Source: JBBIRT01 sp037441725 (GTDB lineage: Bacteria > Desulfobacterota > BSN033 > UBA1163). Taken from it: a DNA stretch of 7,799 bases. The stretch is taken from NCBI GenBank assembly GCA_037441725.1, contig JBBIRT010000143.1, positions 1-7,799 on the forward strand, read 5' to 3'. Positions 1-6,411 of the stretch are shown one piece after another. The notes under the pieces are model-generated. The model did not search any database, was not told where the DNA came from, and saw only the letters and a list, made by a program, of their open reading frames with translations. Numbering within the stretch: position 1 is the stretch's first letter; every line of letters starts with the position of its first letter. The position numbers were made by a program, and so were the translations under genes.

Positions 1-12
1 AAAAACTTCCAA

Positions 13-177
13 GAATGAATGCAGAGGTGTCATTCCAAAACTTTTGAATGCAGGCATTTAATTTATGGGTAACCATCGGCACTGCTAAAAAAAGTGTAAT
101 TTCATTATGTTTCGAAATTTGTGCTTTAATATTAAAGGTATCTGCTCAAAAGTTTTTCCATCACACCTCTCCATTCT
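13..177. repeat. Long imperfect inverted repeat (element 1) in the gene-free leader
   Basis: The two arms are roughly 13-53 and 141-177. Matching blocks are AGAATG (12-17) with CATTCT (172-177), AGAGGTGT (23-30) with ACACCTCT (163-170), and AAAACTTTTGA (37-47) with TCAAAAGTTTT (146-156). A six-base stretch between the last two blocks matches poorly. The A/T-rich centre (about 54-140) holds a separate perfect palindrome. The pairing is seen directly. Whether it is an RNA structure, a small MITE-like element or the remnant of a mobile element cannot be told from one copy. No flanking target-site duplication was evident. Confidence 0.6.
124..137. repeat. Perfect 14-bp palindrome
   Basis: CTTTAATATTAAAG is identical to its own reverse complement. 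A shorter perfect palindrome, TTTCGAAA, lies at 110-117. A 14-bp perfect dyad in a non-coding stretch could be a site for a dimeric regulator, or could simply be part of the loop structure of the surrounding inverted repeat. The surroundings are A/T-rich, which makes chance dyads more likely. No regulator can be named. Confidence 0.5.
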
Positions 178-255
178 ATATGGCTTAAGATACTTTTTCA
201 GAGGTCTCTTCGATATATAAAACGTAATGCATCACTGAAGTGGGGAACCCTATTA

Positions 256-429
256 GAATCAGGCAGGAATATCTCCGAAAATTTTATAAAGCGGAGCACT
301 TCAAAAAGGGGTTGGCAAAAGTCATTTCATTCAACTAATTACAGCCTTCCAGGGTATAAGGAATTCTAAAGTTATGGGACAAGCTGAGGTTTCCGCTATA
401 AAATTTTCTCCGATATCCCTGCCTAATTC
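256..429. repeat. Long imperfect inverted repeat (element 2) just upstream of rplU
   Basis: The arms are 256-295 and 392-429. Reading the right arm in reverse complement, the shared blocks in order are GAAT, AGGCAGG, ATATC, GAAAATTTTATA and GCGGA. They are separated by single-base mismatches, one four-base divergent patch and a two-base gap. The spacer between arms is about 96 bp and shows no obvious further pairing. The right arm ends about 42 bp before the rplU Shine-Dalgarno sequence, so if transcribed it would form a structured leader. It could equally be a short non-autonomous mobile element. Together with element 1 it accounts for most of the 481-bp gene-free start of the window. Confidence 0.65.
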
Positions 430-481
430 CCCGAATGAGTGAGACGTTACAATTATGGATTAAATTAGTCGGAGGGAAAGG

Positions 482-796
482 ATGTTTGCCGTTATAAAAA
501 CCGGAGGAAAGGAATATCGGGTTTCTCAGGGAGATCTCATCCGGGTGGAGAAATTGGAAGGGAAGGTTGGGGATCACGTCGAACTCAAAGATGTCCTAAT
601 GGTTTCCAAGGATGGAGAATCTCTATTTGGAACCCCTTTCCTTTCAAATGTGACCATTCATGGAGAGATTGTCCAAGAAAGAAAAGGGAAGAAGGTTTTA
701 ACTTATAAAATGAAAAAAAGGAAGAATTATCGCCGGTTCAAAGGACATCGGCAAACCTATACCTATTTGAAGGTCAATGAGATCAATCTAAGTTAG
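482..796 (+). CDS. rplU: 50S ribosomal protein L21
   Basis: This is a structural protein of the large ribosomal subunit that binds 23S rRNA. The 104-residue length is typical of L21. The N-terminus MFAVIKTGGKEYRV and the C-terminal KKRKNYRRFKGHRQ block, a basic rRNA-binding signature, are characteristic of the family. The ATG is preceded by a strong Shine-Dalgarno sequence GGAGGG (471-476) at a spacing of five bases, which fixes the start. rpmA follows after 18 bases, the usual L21-L27 pairing, so the two are almost certainly cotranscribed. A weak -10-like TACAAT at 448-453 lacks a recognisable -35, so the promoter is not assigned. Identification is secure. Confidence 0.98.
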   Translation: MFAVIKTGGKEYRVSQGDLIRVEKLEGKVGDHVELKDVLMVSKDGESLFGTPFLSNVTIHGEIVQERKGKKVLTYKMKKRKNYRRFKGHRQTYTYLKVNEINLS

Positions 797-814
797 AAGG
801 TTAAGGGGAAAGTT

Positions 815-1069
815 ATGGCACATAAAAAAGCTGGCGGGAGTTCCCGAAATGGTAGAGATAGTGCAGGGCAGCGATTAGGGGTTAAACGATTCAGTGGGCA
901 ATCTGTCCAGGCTGGAAACATCCTGGTTCGTCAAAAAGGGACTAGGATTTACCCTGGAGAAAATGTAGGGATGGGGAAAGATTTTACCCTTTTTGCTCGA
1001 ATTGATGGGATCGTCAAATATGAAAGAAAAGGAAGAGATAAAAAGTTGGTAAGTGTCTACGCCTCCTGA
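815..1069 (+). CDS. rpmA: 50S ribosomal protein L27
   Basis: L27 is a large-subunit protein whose flexible N-terminal tail reaches the peptidyl-transferase centre and helps position tRNA. The 84-residue product begins MAHKKAGGSSRNGRDS, the canonical N-terminus, with no cleavable leader of the kind seen in Firmicutes. The central GNILVRQKGTRIYPGENVG segment is also diagnostic. An AGGGGA-type ribosome binding site lies about seven bases before the ATG. The TGA stop at 1067-1069 falls at the normal end of the family, which is useful evidence that TGA is a genuine stop in this genome. The last base of the stop codon is also the first base of a perfect 11-bp inverted repeat. Confidence 0.98.
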   Translation: MAHKKAGGSSRNGRDSAGQRLGVKRFSGQSVQAGNILVRQKGTRIYPGENVGMGKDFTLFARIDGIVKYERKGRDKKLVSVYAS

Positions 1070-1171
1070 ATCCTATCGAATATAAAATTTCCCCTCTCCA
1101 ATGCGCTGCTTTAAGAATGGTTCCTTATGAGTTAAAAGGATGTTTAGGATATTCTCAAAATCGATAGGATT
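1069..1171. repeat. Perfect 11-bp inverted repeat spanning the rpmA-obg spacer
   Basis: AATCCTATCGA (1069-1079) is the exact reverse complement of TCGATAGGATT (1161-1171), with about 81 bases between the arms. A smaller possible stem-loop lies inside, around TAAG/CTTA near 1112-1128. There is no T-run after the right arm, so it is not a classical intrinsic terminator. It could be an RNA processing or attenuation structure separating ribosomal protein genes from obg, or a small palindromic repeat element. The pairing is certain; the function is not known. Confidence 0.55.
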
Positions 1172-1200
1172 TGGGGGCCCGAATCGCCCTATAACTAAAA

Positions 1201-2229
1201 ATGAAATTTGTAGATGAGGTAAGGATCCATGTCAAGGCAGGGGATGGAGGGAATGGTTGTATCAGTTTTCGGAGAGAGAAGTTTGTTCCTAAGGGGGGGC
1301 CAAATGGCGGCGATGGAGGAAAAGGCGGAGACGTGATCCTTCAAGCGGATGCCCAACTTACCACCCTTCTCGACCTCACCTATCCAAAAATATTTTGCGC
1401 TCAAAAAGGAAGTCATGGTAAAGGAAAGGATCAAACCGGAAAGGATGGGGAAGATCTCGTCATCCGAATTCCTGTGGGGACCGCTATTTGGGATGACCAA
1501 ACTGGAGAATTGCTTCAAGAACTTCTTTATGATGGCCAACAGTATACAGTGGTAAAAGGGGGGCGCGGGGGACGGGGGAATGCCCGATTTGCCACCCCTA
1601 CCCTTCGTACCCCTCGCAGAGCGGAAAAGGGTGAAAAAGGGGAGGAACGTTGGTTAAGGCTTGAGTTGAAACTTCTTGCTGATGTGGGATTGATCGGGTA
1701 TCCAAATGTAGGAAAATCGACCCTCCTTTCCAAAATTTCATCCGCCCATCCCAAGATAGCTGATTATCCCTTTACCACACTCATTCCCAATTTAGGTGTG
1801 GTGAGTCGAGAAGACCATCCAACCTTTATTGTTGCCGATATCCCTGGATTGATTGAAGGAGCCTCGCAGGGGGCTGGACTGGGATTAACTTTTCTCAGAC
1901 ATATAGAGCGAACCCGTCTCCTCATTCATCTCTTAACCTTCCAGGATGAGGGGATGGGTGATCCCCTTAAAGATTTTCAAAATCTTAACCAAGAATTGAT
2001 AGCTTATCACCCTTCCCTTCAAGAAAAAAGGCAGCTCATTGTACTCAATAAAATCGATCTTCCATTTATTCGAGAAAAGGCAAAAATTATCAGGGAGCGA
2101 TTCAAAGAGATGGGAAGAGAGCTTTTCTTAATCTCTGCTAAGACAGGAGAAGGGGTTGAAGAACTCCTAAATAGAGTGTTCAGAGAGCTTGATCTTATCG
2201 AATCCACCCCAACCCTCATTTCGAATTAG
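1201..2229 (+). CDS. obg: GTPase Obg/CgtA, ribosome assembly factor
   Basis: Obg is an essential GTPase that binds the 50S subunit late in assembly and is linked to the stringent response. Residues 1-158 form the glycine-rich Obg fold, with repeated GGxGG motifs near 32-44 and 120-127. The G domain follows: G1/P-loop GYPNVGKS (166-173), G2 FTT (191-193), G3 DIPG (213-216), G4 NKID (283-286) and G5 SAKTG (312-316). The 342-residue length fits the short form, without the extra C-terminal OCT domain of some Gram-positives. MKFVDEVRIHVKAGDGGNGC is the standard N-terminus, so the start is secure. However, no Shine-Dalgarno sequence is visible in the A-rich bases before the ATG, which is unusual among its neighbours. 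The position after rplU-rpmA is the classic arrangement. Confidence 0.97.
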   Translation: MKFVDEVRIHVKAGDGGNGCISFRREKFVPKGGPNGGDGGKGGDVILQADAQLTTLLDLTYPKIFCAQKGSHGKGKDQTGKDGEDLVIRIPVGTAIWDDQTGELLQELLYDGQQYTVVKGGRGGRGNARFATPTLRTPRRAEKGEKGEERWLRLELKLLADVGLIGYPNVGKSTLLSKISSAHPKIADYPFTTLIPNLGVVSREDHPTFIVADIPGLIEGASQGAGLGLTFLRHIERTRLLIHLLTFQDEGMGDPLKDFQNLNQELIAYHPSLQEKRQLIVLNKIDLPFIREKAKIIRERFKEMGRELFLISAKTGEGVEELLNRVFRELDLIESTPTLISN

Positions 2230-2282
2230 AGGGGGAGACTTAATCAATCAAAATGGGGTCCAATTTGGGCTCATCTATTCAA

Positions 2283-2288
2283 TATAAT
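2283..2288 (+). promoter_or_regulatory. Possible -10 element upstream of proB
   Basis: A perfect TATAAT lies in the 102-bp gap between obg and proB, about 44 bases before the chosen start. The expected -35 region is poor: the nearest TTG-type hexamer (TTGGGC, 2265-2270) is only 12 bases upstream. This is a weak promoter candidate that may be chance in an A/T-rich gap. Confidence 0.25.
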
Positions 2289-2331
2289 CCAGGAAAACAA
2301 GAAACACCAACCGTTGAACTGGGGCCAGGGG

Positions 2332-3468
2332 ATGGATAGTAAGGAAATTCGGAAAGAGACTTTGAGAAAAGTCAGGCGAATCGTGGTGAAGGTGGGTTCA
2401 AGTATCTTGGCTTCTGTTGAAAGGGGACTCCATTATGAAGTCTTTTCCCACTTGGCCCAAGAGGTTTCGGATCTAAAGCGACAGGGCTATGAATTTGTAT
2501 TGGTCTCATCAGGTGCGATTGCTGCGGGGATGGAAAAATTGGGATATAAAACCCGTCCTCAATCCATCACTCAAAAACAGGCCACTGCAGCGGTTGGCCA
2601 GACCCAATTGATGAATATCTATGAAAAATGTTTCTCAGGTTTCCAACAGAGGGTTGCCCAAATTCTTTTAACCCGGGAAGACTTGAGTCATCGTCAAAGG
2701 TTTCTCAACGCACGCAATACCCTTCTGACCCTTCTTGAACTCGGGATCATTCCCATTGTCAATGAGAACGATACCGTAGCTGTGGAGGAAATCAAATTTG
2801 GGGATAATGATAATCTATCCGCTCTGATTACCAACCTGATCGGAGCAGATTTACTCATTATCCTTACAGATATTGTGGGCCTTTGTGATTCTGACCCGAG
2901 GGAAAACCCTCATGCAAAATGGATCCCCCTGGTCGAAGATATCGATAGTGAAATGGAAGGAGTTGTCGGAGAAACGAAGAGCCAAATGAGCGTGGGAGGG
3001 ATGGTGAGTAAAATCCAGGCTGCCAGAAAGGCCTCCCATTTTGGAATTCCGACCGTCGTTGCCCAAGGAACGAAAGATAAGGTTCTCCACCAAATTTTAA
3101 AAGGAAAAGAGATTGGGACATTGATCCTCCCTAAAAGAAAAGCCCTGAGCAGCCGAAAACATTGGATTGCTTTTAACCCTAAAGTTAAGGGAGAAGTCAT
3201 GGTGGATGAAGGAGCCAAAAAAGCGATTGTCCAAAAGGGGAAGAGTTTACTTCCTTCTGGTGTCATTAAGGTGAGAGGAGATTTTGGTCGCGGTGATCTG
3301 GTGATCTGTTTGGGACCCCGGGCCAAAGAATTTGCAAGAGGGTTGGTCAACTATAGTGCCGCTGAACTTGAAAAGATCAAAGGCCTTCGAAGCAGTCAAA
3401 TTGAAGCGGTTCTGGGGTATAAATATTCTGAAGAAGTGATTCATCGGGATGACTTGGTGGTCTTATGA
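2332..3468 (+). CDS. proB: Glutamate 5-kinase
   Basis: ProB phosphorylates L-glutamate with ATP to gamma-glutamyl phosphate, the first and normally feedback-inhibited step of proline synthesis. The amino-acid kinase domain shows VVKVGSS (18-24), VSSGAIAAG (58-66), KQATAAVGQ (82-90), NENDTVAVEEIKFGDND (144-160) and GGM (222-224). The GGM segment reads SVGGMVSK where many homologues have GTGGMATK. A C-terminal PUA domain covers about 280-372. I chose the ATG at 2332 (378 residues), which has GGGG seven bases upstream. An in-frame TTG at 2314 would add six residues but has no suitably spaced ribosome binding site. The TGA stop overlaps the proA start in an ATGA motif, implying translational coupling. 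Confidence 0.96.
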   Translation: MDSKEIRKETLRKVRRIVVKVGSSILASVERGLHYEVFSHLAQEVSDLKRQGYEFVLVSSGAIAAGMEKLGYKTRPQSITQKQATAAVGQTQLMNIYEKCFSGFQQRVAQILLTREDLSHRQRFLNARNTLLTLLELGIIPIVNENDTVAVEEIKFGDNDNLSALITNLIGADLLIILTDIVGLCDSDPRENPHAKWIPLVEDIDSEMEGVVGETKSQMSVGGMVSKIQAARKASHFGIPTVVAQGTKDKVLHQILKGKEIGTLILPKRKALSSRKHWIAFNPKVKGEVMVDEGAKKAIVQKGKSLLPSGVIKVRGDFGRGDLVICLGPRAKEFARGLVNYSAAELEKIKGLRSSQIEAVLGYKYSEEVIHRDDLVVL

Positions 3469-4733
3469 AAGAGGAAAGAGATTTCAAAGCAGAGGTGAAG
3501 GAGATGGCGAGAAAGGCCAAGGAGGCCTCTCATCAATTGGCCCAGCTCACCACAGAATTAAAAAACAGAGCGTTACTCGAAATGGCCAACCATCTGGAAC
3601 AAAATGAGGGGAAATTGATCCTGGAAAATCAAAAGGATCTGGCCCTGGCCCAAAAAGAACTTCTCCCCTCCTCATTGATCGACCGTTTAAAGTTGACTCC
3701 TTCAGTGATTCATGGGATGGCTGAAGGGCTTCGGGAGGTGGCTCGTCTTCCTGATCCTGTGGGGGAGGTCGTTAAAATGTGGAGGAGGCCCAATGGGTTG
3801 ATGGTGGGAAGGATGAGGATTCCCATTGGGGTCATTGGGATCATTTATGAGTCGAGACCTAACGTCACTGCCGATGCTTCTGGTCTCTTTCTTAAATCCC
3901 GCAATAGCGGTATCCTAAGATGAGGCTCAGAGGCCTTTCATTCCAATCAGGCCATTGGACAGATCCTTCGGAAGGTCCTCCTTAATCTAAAAATCTCTCA
4001 GGAAGCCATCCAGATCTTCCCTCATACTGACCGAGCAGCCATTGAAGAGATGCTTCAGTTAGAGGAAGAGATCGATCTCATCATCCCAAGGGGGGGAGAA
4101 GAGCTCATTCGATTTGTGACGAATCATTCAAAAATCCCTGTGATCAAACATTATAAAGGGGTCTGCCACATCTTCGTGGATGAAACGGCTGATCCGGAGA
4201 TGGCCACCCAGATCTGCCTCAATGCAAAAGTTCAGAGACCAGGGGTATGCAATGCCATGGAGACCTTGTTGGTTCATGAGAAGGTGGCAAGTCGCTTCCT
4301 TCTAAAAGTAGCCGAAGAGCTTGAGAAGGCAGGGGTAGAGCTGAGGGGATGTCCAGAGACAAAAAGGATCTTGCCTCATATTAAAGAGGCGACGGAAGCG
4401 GATTGGTTCAAGGAATATCTGGACCTCATTCTCTCTATTAAGGTGGTGAAAGGGATTGATGAAGCCATCCATCATATCAAGCGATATGGATCCTTTCATA
4501 CTGAAGCCATTGTTACTTCAGATTATCAAAATGCCCAGAAGTTTTTAAAGGAAGTGAATTCCTCCTGTGTTTTGGTCAATGCCTCCACGAGGTTCAATGA
4601 TGGTTTTGAACTGGGTTTAGGGGCTGAGATTGGAATCAGTACCTCAAAGCTTCATGCCTTTGGGCCGATGGGATTGGAAGAGTTGACTACAACAAAATTT
4701 ATTGTATTTGGGGATGGACAGATAAGGAAATAG
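3465..4733 (+). pseudogene. proA: Glutamate-5-semialdehyde dehydrogenase (gamma-glutamyl phosphate reductase), interrupted by in-frame TGA
   Basis: ProA reduces the ProB product to glutamate semialdehyde with NADPH, the second step of proline synthesis. The frame runs 422 codons, a normal ProA length, but codon 153 is TGA (3921-3923). The N-terminal part includes IPIGVIGIIYESRPNVTADA (119-138). After the TGA the same frame continues with GSEAFHSNQA, DRAAIEEM, IIPRGG, KVQRPGVCNAMET (catalytic Cys at codon 262), STRFNDGFELGLGAEIGIS and the HAFGPMGLEELTT ending, all well conserved. The stop sits where the family has the first Gly of ILRGGSEA. Codons 146-149 are also abnormal: RNSG replaces the usual GNAV. 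There is no other damage, so this is a very recent mutation or a sequence error. Any separate downstream product starting at an internal ATG such as 4050 would lack much of the cofactor-binding domain. Confidence 0.9.
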
Positions 4734-4793
4734 GGATTAAATTTAAAACATCAAATTTCAGAAAGTCAAAGGACTGTTCAGGATCACGCACGG

Positions 4794-5495
4794 GTGGGGA
4801 AGCCAGCGATTAAAAAAGGGACATCTAAAAAGAAGGTTGGGTTATTTGGAGGGACCTTCAATCCTATTCACCTTGGACACCTCAGAGGGGCTGAAGAGAT
4901 TCGGGAGATTTTTCAACTCGATCAGATTCTCTTCATTCCATCGTCTATTCCTCCTCATAAGATGAGCGGAGAGATCATCGAGGCAAAGGACCGGTTGGAA
5001 ATGGTACGGTTGGCCATCTCCCATAACCCCCATTTTTCCGTCAGTGACATCGAACTCTTAAGGCCTGGGAAATCCTACACGATTGACACCCTCCGGTTTT
5101 TTAACGAAAACGAGACAAACCAATTTTTTTTCATTATGGGAAGAGAGGCTTTTGTAGAGATAGAGACATGGAAAGAATTTAAAAATCTTTTTACCCTTTG
5201 CCATTTTATTATTATGACCCGACCTGGAACTCAAAAAGAAAACGCATTTTCAGATCTCCTTCCCCGAGCCTTAATTTCTGATTTTAAATATGATCCTAAA
5301 GAGGAGACCTATATTCATGTTTCAGGCCACCGGCTTTATTTTAAAGAGATCTCTTTTCTCGATATTTCTTCCACCAAGGTCAGGGAGTTGATTGAAAAAG
5401 GGAGATCTGTGAGATACCTCATTCCCCCAGAAGTCGAAGGATACATTGAACGTCATAAGCTTTATCGAAAAAATAACGTCCCTTCCCCCTCTTGA
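4794..5495 (+). CDS. nadD: Nicotinate-nucleotide adenylyltransferase
   Basis: NadD transfers AMP from ATP to nicotinate mononucleotide, giving deamido-NAD, the penultimate step of NAD synthesis. The 233-residue protein has the nucleotidyltransferase signature GGTFNPIHLGHL (19-30), the IPSSIPPHK substrate-loop motif (48-56), an MGREAF segment (115-120; many homologues have Asp where this has Glu), and the C-terminal ISSTKVR motif (191-197) that binds the ATP phosphates. The start is taken as GTG, with AGGA about ten bases upstream; there is no ATG before the signature. The N-terminal tail is about ten residues longer and more basic than usual. It lies 60 bases after proA with no terminator between. 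The TGA stop is at the expected family length. The proA-nadD-rsfS order is commonly conserved. Confidence 0.95.
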   Translation: MGKPAIKKGTSKKKVGLFGGTFNPIHLGHLRGAEEIREIFQLDQILFIPSSIPPHKMSGEIIEAKDRLEMVRLAISHNPHFSVSDIELLRPGKSYTIDTLRFFNENETNQFFFIMGREAFVEIETWKEFKNLFTLCHFIIMTRPGTQKENAFSDLLPRALISDFKYDPKEETYIHVSGHRLYFKEISFLDISSTKVRELIEKGRSVRYLIPPEVEGYIERHKLYRKNNVPSPS

Positions 5496-5514
5496 CCTTG
5501 GGGGATCTTCTTCC

Positions 5515-5535
5515 CTTTTCTTGTGAGAAGAAAAG
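5515..5535. repeat. Perfect 8-bp hairpin after nadD
   Basis: CTTTTCTT (5515-5522) and AAGAAAAG (5528-5535) are exact reverse complements around a five-base loop GTGAG. It starts about 20 bases past the nadD stop. The stem is A/T-rich and no T-tract follows on the plus strand, so it is not a convincing intrinsic terminator. It may mark a transcript boundary, since a good promoter follows about 60 bases later. Confidence 0.5.
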
Positions 5536-5597
5536 CGGAGAACACCTTTCATCATGGATCAAAAGGATAGGTCATCCATCAATTTTCAATTTTTTAT

Positions 5598-5625
5598 TTG
5601 TCATCTTTATTTTTTCTGTTATAAT
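5598..5625 (+). promoter_or_regulatory. Sigma-70-type promoter for rsfS-dksA-lapAB
   Basis: TTGTCA (5598-5603) and TATAAT (5620-5625) are separated by 16 bases in an A/T-rich tract. This is the best -35/-10 pair noticed in the window. Initiation would be expected near 5632, giving a leader of roughly 24 bases before the rsfS ATG. It is placed just after the nadD hairpin and suggests that rsfS and the following genes have their own transcript. Start-site data are lacking, so this is prediction from consensus only. Confidence 0.6.
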
Positions 5626-5655
5626 TCATAACTTAAAATCGTTCCTTTGGAGGAT

Positions 5656-6000
5656 ATGGGTACTGATTCAAAAACGAAATCCTTGCTCTGTTTGAGAGCA
5701 GCCCTTGAAAAGAAAGCCATTGATCCTGTTCTTTTAGAAATGAAAGGGATGACTTCCTTTACAGATTATTTTCTCCTTTGTAGTGGAAAGTCTGATCGGC
5801 AGGTTCAAGCCATTGCCCAGGCCATTGAGGAGTCCCTTAAAAAGAAAGGGATTCAACCTCTTGGACAAGAGGGCGTAAAGGAAGGGAGATGGATCTTATT
5901 GGATTATGAGGATGTCGTCGTCCATATCTTTCTTGAACCTGTTAGGAAGTTTTATGATTTGGAAGGGCTTTGGATGGATGCCCCACGTGTTTCCATTTAA
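5656..6000 (+). CDS. rsfS: Ribosomal silencing factor RsfS (YbeB/Iojap family)
   Basis: RsfS binds L14 on the 50S subunit and blocks joining with 30S, shutting down translation when nutrients are scarce. The product is 114 residues from the chosen ATG, about the family norm. Family hallmarks are SFTDYFLLCSGKSDRQVQAIA in the first half and EGRWILLDYEDVVVHIF followed by RKFYDLEGLW in the second. The start is uncertain. GGAGG (5649-5653) is only two bases before the ATG, closer than ideal, while an in-frame TTG at 5647 (three more residues) overlaps the Shine-Dalgarno-like sequence and has none of its own. The family N-terminus is variable, so homology does not settle it. It sits 15 bases before the dksA-like gene. 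Confidence 0.94.
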   Translation: MGTDSKTKSLLCLRAALEKKAIDPVLLEMKGMTSFTDYFLLCSGKSDRQVQAIAQAIEESLKKKGIQPLGQEGVKEGRWILLDYEDVVVHIFLEPVRKFYDLEGLWMDAPRVSI

Positions 6001-6015
6001 TTTAAGGAGGAAGGT

Positions 6016-6405
6016 TTGACTAAAGAAAAAACGCCTGTAGATCAGGAAAAGGGATTAGATAAAAAGACCCTGGCAAGATTTAAAAAGATTCTTCTTAAGG
6101 AACGCGAACAGATCGTTGGGGAGGTCAAACAATTTATTGAATCCTCCATGGAAATGGGACAGGATGGGATTCAGGACATTGGAGATGAGGCGTCCAATAT
6201 TTACAATAAACAGATTTTGCTCAGCCTAAACGAGAGCGAGCGGATAAGGCTGAAAGAAGTGGATGAGTCTCTTGATCGGATTGAAAATGGAACGTATGGG
6301 ATCTGTGAAGAGTGTGGAGGGCCTATCAGTTTAAAACGGCTGGAAGTACGCCCTGTCGCCAAGTATTGTGTCCCTTGCTTAACCAAATTAGAAAAGGGTC
6401 GATAG
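6016..6405 (+). CDS. DksA/TraR-family C4 zinc-finger transcription factor
   Basis: Proteins of this family enter the RNA polymerase secondary channel and, in DksA, act with ppGpp to adjust transcription to nutrient supply. The 129-residue product has a helical coiled-coil region (about 15-90). At its tip is D54-I-G-D57-E-A59, matching the DxxDxA motif essential for DksA action. The C-terminal zinc site is Cys97-x2-Cys100 ... Cys118-x2-Cys121, with the family segment GTYGICEECGGPISLKRL. The start is a TTG, supported by AAGGAGG (6004-6010) at five-base spacing; no nearby ATG fits better. It is probably cotranscribed with rsfS and with the LapAB-like gene six bases downstream. DksA-type function is likely, but family paralogues exist, so I leave the symbol blank. 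Confidence 0.92.
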   Translation: MTKEKTPVDQEKGLDKKTLARFKKILLKEREQIVGEVKQFIESSMEMGQDGIQDIGDEASNIYNKQILLSLNESERIRLKEVDESLDRIENGTYGICEECGGPISLKRLEVRPVAKYCVPCLTKLEKGR

Positions 6406-6411
6406 TCAATC

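Noticed and set aside
335..577. 80-residue minus-strand open frame over the region before rplU
   Set aside because: It overlaps the start of rplU and its ribosome binding site, runs through the inverted-repeat arm, and resembles no protein I recognise.
2910..3350. 146-residue minus-strand open frame inside proB
   Set aside because: It lies wholly within the well-conserved proB coding sequence and has no recognisable domain or ribosome binding site, so it is an antisense shadow.
3921..3923. TGA recoded as glycine, as in Gracilibacteria/SR1; glycine is exactly the expected residue here.
   Set aside because: rpmA, proB, nadD and the LapAB-like gene all end in TGA at the expected protein lengths, so TGA is a normal stop. 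The neighbouring abnormal codons also need another explanation.
3921..3953. Selenocysteine at the proA TGA. A small stem, GGCCT (3932-3936) with AGGCC (3949-3953), follows the stop.
   Set aside because: The family has glycine, not cysteine, at this position, and the catalytic cysteine is present elsewhere at codon 262. The 12-base loop lacks the GGU-type apex of known bacterial SECIS elements.
4050..4733. A separate gene starting at the internal ATG after the proA stop
   Set aside because: The 42 codons between the TGA and this ATG continue the ProA sequence in the same frame, so it is the second half of one interrupted gene, not an independent gene.
5124..5131. Run of eight T in nadD as a programmed slippage site
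   Set aside because: The frame is open and correctly conserved on both sides without slippage; the run simply encodes phenylalanines in the FFFIMG strand.
5515..5535. Intrinsic terminator after nadD
   Set aside because: The stem is A/T-rich and is followed by CGGAGAAC, not a T-tract, so only a generic hairpin is reported.
5492..5695. 67-residue plus-strand open frame between nadD and rsfS
   Set aside because: It covers the hairpin and promoter, overlaps rsfS out of frame, and has no family resemblance; low-complexity phenylalanine/isoleucine content comes from the A/T-rich promoter tract.
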